A DNA stretch of 64,000 bases from Adenanthera pavonina (lineage: Eukaryota; Streptophyta; Magnoliopsida; Fabales; Fabaceae). The notes under the pieces were generated by a model. That model searched no databases and was not told the DNA's origin. It saw only the letters and a list, made by a program, of their open reading frames with translations. The stretch is taken from NCBI GenBank assembly GCA_026686845.1, contig JAIVEN010000006.1, positions 36,998,501 to 37,062,500 of the forward strand. Reading direction: 5' to 3'. Position numbers and translations under genes: made by a program. Below are positions 60,501 to 64,000 of this stretch, in pieces (position 1 is the stretch's first letter; every line of letters starts with the position of its first letter).

Positions 60501-63500
60501 CAAGCATAAAAATGGAGGAAAACATTTAGCTTGCTACACTTCAAACCACTTGCATAATCATGCTTCTAGTCTCTTAGTTATGCCTTTTCCTAGGTTTATT
60601 TTACCATAGCTCAACTTTCTCTCTCAAAACTCCTCCATGGCTGAAACTTAAGGTGAGGGAGGAAAGGAAAAGACTCCATGAAACACTCACTAAAAGCTTG
60701 AGAAGGCAAGATAAGGATAGTAGAACTTACCTTTGAATTCTAGTTTTTATGCTTGCTCCTTTGCTATCTCTTTTCTCTCCTTTTCTCCTCTCTTCTTGCA
60801 CGTTCTTGCTGCCTTTCTTTCTCATTCTCAGACCACTCTTTTCCTCTTTCTCAAGTGTAAGTGTCGGTCAAGAGAGAAGGCAAGGAGGAGACAATGATGA
60901 AAGTATGATCCAATCATTTTATGCCATCTTTTTTTTTTCCCCAAATACTTCTTAAAGAAGTATTCATAAAATCAATTAACTAATGGTATTTTCCTCACGT
61001 GGCAGCAGCTGAACACGTCTGAAATGGGAGTGAAAGAGTGATTAAATGGCTTAATTAACTTGCTAATCACTCACTTAATCATATTTACTTTTTGGGACAA
61101 AAAACCTTCTTTGAGAAGTTATCCATAAAAAAAAATCAAGTAAACAATTTCCATCCATGTCCCCAAGCTGTGCAGCACGTCATTTACTAGATTTTTGGGC
61201 CAAAAATTGCTTCACAAATTTTAATTGACTAGAATACCCTTTACCGATTAAATTTACCTGTACCGATTGACTATTTTTGCTAAAATTGTCATTAAATTGG
61301 TACAGGATTATCCAATAATTAATTTTGGTCAAAAATCATTATCTAGACCCAAAATATATTTTATTAAGGTCCAATCATTGTCCTTGGATCAATACTGCCT
61401 TTTACTGCAGTCTAAACTGACTTTTATCGGGTAAAATATTGATATTAAATCATAATCACCCAATAAATGTTATTTTGACCTTAATAAATTTCATACTATA
61501 TTTCATTGGGTCTACCTCATTGAGAGCTTCATTTTGACTATAATTTTTCATATTTACAAAAATGCCCTTGACCCGGGGCTAATTTACAATTCTTGAAACT
61601 TTTGGGTCCTTTTTTGTAATTTTCCCCAAACTTATTTTCATTAAGTCATTCTCAAGGGACCAAATTGCACATATTCTTAAATCTTGGGGCTAAAATATAA
61701 TTTTCTTATTTTTCCATTTAACCAGGAAAAATGATATCTTTGCTCTTCTTTACGCTTAAAGGTGTCTCACCATTTTTTCCAATTCCTTTTGCATTTTATG
61801 ATGTCAACCTTTTCATTTTTGGGACTTAAATGCATTATTCACATCTTATCTCTAATTTGAGAAATGATCATTTTGCCCCTAAACTGGGTCCAAAACATAA
61901 TTATCCATTCTTTCGGGCACTTTCTTGTAATTTCACCCAAAGACCAATTTTTTATTATTTCCTTTTCACTATTCACATTAACTTTCAAATTGGTCTATCT
62001 CTCAACCTAGACCTCCCGGGCATGCAATACTTATATCATTACGCTCAGCTTGGAGCGTGCTTTCATTCAAGTGGTATATTGCATATTTTTTGGGGTAAGT
62101 TCTAGAATTAATTTCTGCTAAGGACCTTATGAAAAATTAATTCCAATTAAGGACCTAGCATAACTTCTTCAGAAAATTAGATGAGAAATTAATTCCTTCT
62201 AAAACTCGATTATATATAGCATTTTCGTTTCACTTCATTTCTCATCTTTTATTCATTCTATAGCATCCCATAAAAGTTGGGATATTACGCAAGTGGGAGT
62301 GGATAAGATGATATGATGAAACATTCCTGTCACTAAATCCTCTCCTATGGCCAGGGAAGCCAGGTGGCAATGGATTTGGGGATGCACCTTCCCTAAATCA
62401 CGACCAATTCAAGGTGTTCTAAGGGAATGAGAGCCATGATCCAAGCACTAGTGTAACCTTTGGCCAGGTTGCATTAGTGTAAGTTGAGCTTGTTAATGTC
62501 TCGGAATCCGTCTTCACCGACTGTTAGAAGGGAATCACCTATTTGAAATGTCTTATGATAACGACAGCTAGTGGTTCTAGCCGTGTATAAAGGAGAATAT
62601 GCATATCATTTATTTGCATTTTATTGCACCATGTGCACAATTGTGTGGATTATTATATATGTTGCCTGTGATTGTTCCCGATTACTGAGACTTTATCTCA
62701 CAGGCCCTCCCATGACTAACATTGTAGGTGAAGGCTTTGACACTAGTCCGAAGAAGACAAGGGAGTCGTAGTGTCTCGGACGTGGGAATATTCAAGTCGG
62801 GGTAGTAGTTTGTATTGTCTATGTATGCATTGTGCCAAGTATGATAGCATGCTTGTAAGTTATATGAGGATAATATTTAGATAATGATAATTGTTTGATG
62901 TTGATAGCTGTGAATATTGTGTGATGATGCTGTGAATATTGTGTGATGATATTGATGATGATAAGTCTAGATATGCAAAATGTATGGGTGTGTATGTGTG
63001 ATGATGGTCTAGGCCGCAGCGGAGGTCATTATTGATAGAACATGTGTCTTATGTCAGGATGGACATATGTGAGCCCAAAAAGGAGTTTATAGGCCTGGAT
63101 GGTGTGGTTTGGGCATATAGCCCATTATGTAAATTTGGGATTCAAGGGGGTCATATCTTGGAGAAGTGGTTCCTCTGGGGTGAAACCTCTTTGAATAAGT
63201 TAGTTGAGTTAAATAGGACCTATGAAAATGGCTCATAATGGTTAAATTGCCTTTAGTGGCAATTGGAAGAAGTTTGTGGTGAGTTTTAGTCAAAAAGTGG
63301 TCAAAATGGTGTTAGGTGTCCAAAATCTCCATATAAAGATGGATTTAAGTGAAACTGGTGTCTATGGATAGATTGAGACAAAAGTGACCTGCAGGAGTTG
63401 AAATCAGGTCAATCGAAGGTCAGAGCGTAAAGTTATGCGTGTCAGAAGTTTGCCTGAAAAATCAGCAGTTTGCTTATATGGGAACTAATGCTGGTGCCAC

Positions 63501-63697
63501 GGTGCCAAGCGCCACTACTTCTCTGAGGCTGCAGCGCTACTGTAACTGGCCATGGCCCCAGCCCAATTTTGGTGCCTTTTGAGTGTTTTTCAAGGTTTTG
63601 GTCTTCTAGGAGTTAAAGTTAGAGTGTTTTAATTTGGTTTGGTCAATTGGAAAAATAATTGGTCAAGATTGGAGGTGTGTTGGAGTAGGGTGTTACA
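57507..63697 (+). mobile_element. Solo LTR Z5, split by solo LTR A3
   Basis: Begins TGTAACAACCC at 57507 and ends GGGTGTTACA at 63697, flanked by ATTGG (57502-57506) and ATTAG (63698-63702), a 5-bp duplication with one mismatch. Parts 57507-58747 and 62290-63697 together are about 2.65 kb and are colinear with 30043-32515 (for example 'ggtgccacggtgcca' near 63493 and 'tcaatcgaaggtcagagcg' near 63408). No coding region. Confidence 0.8.
58748..62289 (+). mobile_element. Solo LTR A3 (family A, 3542 bp)
   Basis: Begins TGTAAGACC and ends GGGATATTACG (last base changed from the expected A), flanked by CAGGT (58743-58747) and CAAGT (62290-62294), one mismatch. It is an inverted full-length match to 104-3580. 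No frame of coding quality is seen; 60749-60955 and 61830-62105 are low-complexity or chance frames. Confidence 0.8.
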
Positions 63698-63702
63698 ATT
63701 AG

Positions 63703-64000
63703 TGATGGAAGCAGTGGTGGAGCTGGAGATTCTTCGAGGAAATTTTGAGCTTTGGCAGCAAGAAAGGGGCAATCCGGCAGGCCATGGATGGATCACGGAA
63801 GAAGAGGAAGGATGGACATGTAGGAAGGGGAAAGTGATGACAAGGTTGGAGACAAAGAAGGAAATAGAGGATATGCGTGAGAAAGGGAGCCAATGTGAGA
63901 TAGAAGAGTCCTTTGATTATTAGAGTTAGGGCAATTAGACTTTTACCTTCAAATTTTATTTCCAATTTGAAACCTTGGTAGTTAATTAGGATTAGGTCAA
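63703..64000. other. DNA beyond the last LTR, gene content unclear
   Basis: A plus-strand frame reads to 63922 but its first part lies inside the Z5 LTR, and no domain is recognised in it (charged, Glu/Arg/Trp-rich). It could be decayed internal sequence of the Tat-like element into which Z5 inserted, or unrelated DNA. Confidence 0.3.

Overview
This window is nuclear DNA of a flowering plant, almost certainly a eudicot. It is AT-rich and has very few open frames. Its one recognisable intact gene is a three-exon R2R3-MYB with GT-AG introns. The rest is plant-type transposons: long Ty3/gypsy LTRs, a Tat/Ogre-like element, Copia and LINE remnants, and CACTA, hAT, Mutator, Tourist and Stowaway elements. 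The sequence does not name a species.

Layout. 1-10661 is a nest. A plus-strand solo LTR (called family Z here) is entered by a CACTA element (end at 86), by a 3.5 kb LTR of a second family (called family A, 104-3580), by a decayed gypsy element (3969-5350) and by an inverted second Z LTR (6500-9545), which itself carries a hAT-like insert. 10662-17207 is AT-rich DNA with MITEs and a 280-bp tandem repeat. 17208-21956 is a hAT-like element carrying an exon fragment of an AFC/LAMMER-type kinase gene and split by a third family A LTR. 21957-30037 is AT-rich with at least four Stowaway-like MITEs, a perfect 52-bp palindrome and a tRNA-like SINE head. 30043-32515 is a Z solo LTR.

The single-copy island is about 33.8-39.4 kb. 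It holds a complete minus-strand TT2-type (subgroup 5) R2R3-MYB gene (coding exons 36053-35921, 35745-35616 and 35366-34709; 306 residues), the class that with bHLH and WD40 partners controls proanthocyanidin genes. A Stowaway MITE sits exactly at its TATA box, and a poly(A) retroposon with a 15-bp target duplication lies 3' of it.

Beyond it are an LTR remnant, a 5'-truncated LINE with target duplication (41476-41997), a Z solo LTR with a hAT MITE inside (43136-46440), a Copia remnant, and a decayed Tat/Ogre-like element from 48813. That element has an LTR, a PBS, an extra ORF1, gag, and a protease with a G-patch, and then a 111-bp satellite-like array; no RT, RNase H or integrase is seen. 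57507-63697 is another Z solo LTR split by a family A solo LTR.

Seven very long solo LTRs (four Z, three A) were delimited by TG...CA-type ends and 5-bp target duplications: four of these duplications are perfect, two have one mismatch at four of five bases or better, and for one Z copy only the right end lies in the window. No internal region of either family is seen. I find no protein system that looks wholly new. The least routine items are the kinase exon in the hAT element, the MITE at the MYB TATA box, and the satellite array 3' of the Tat element.
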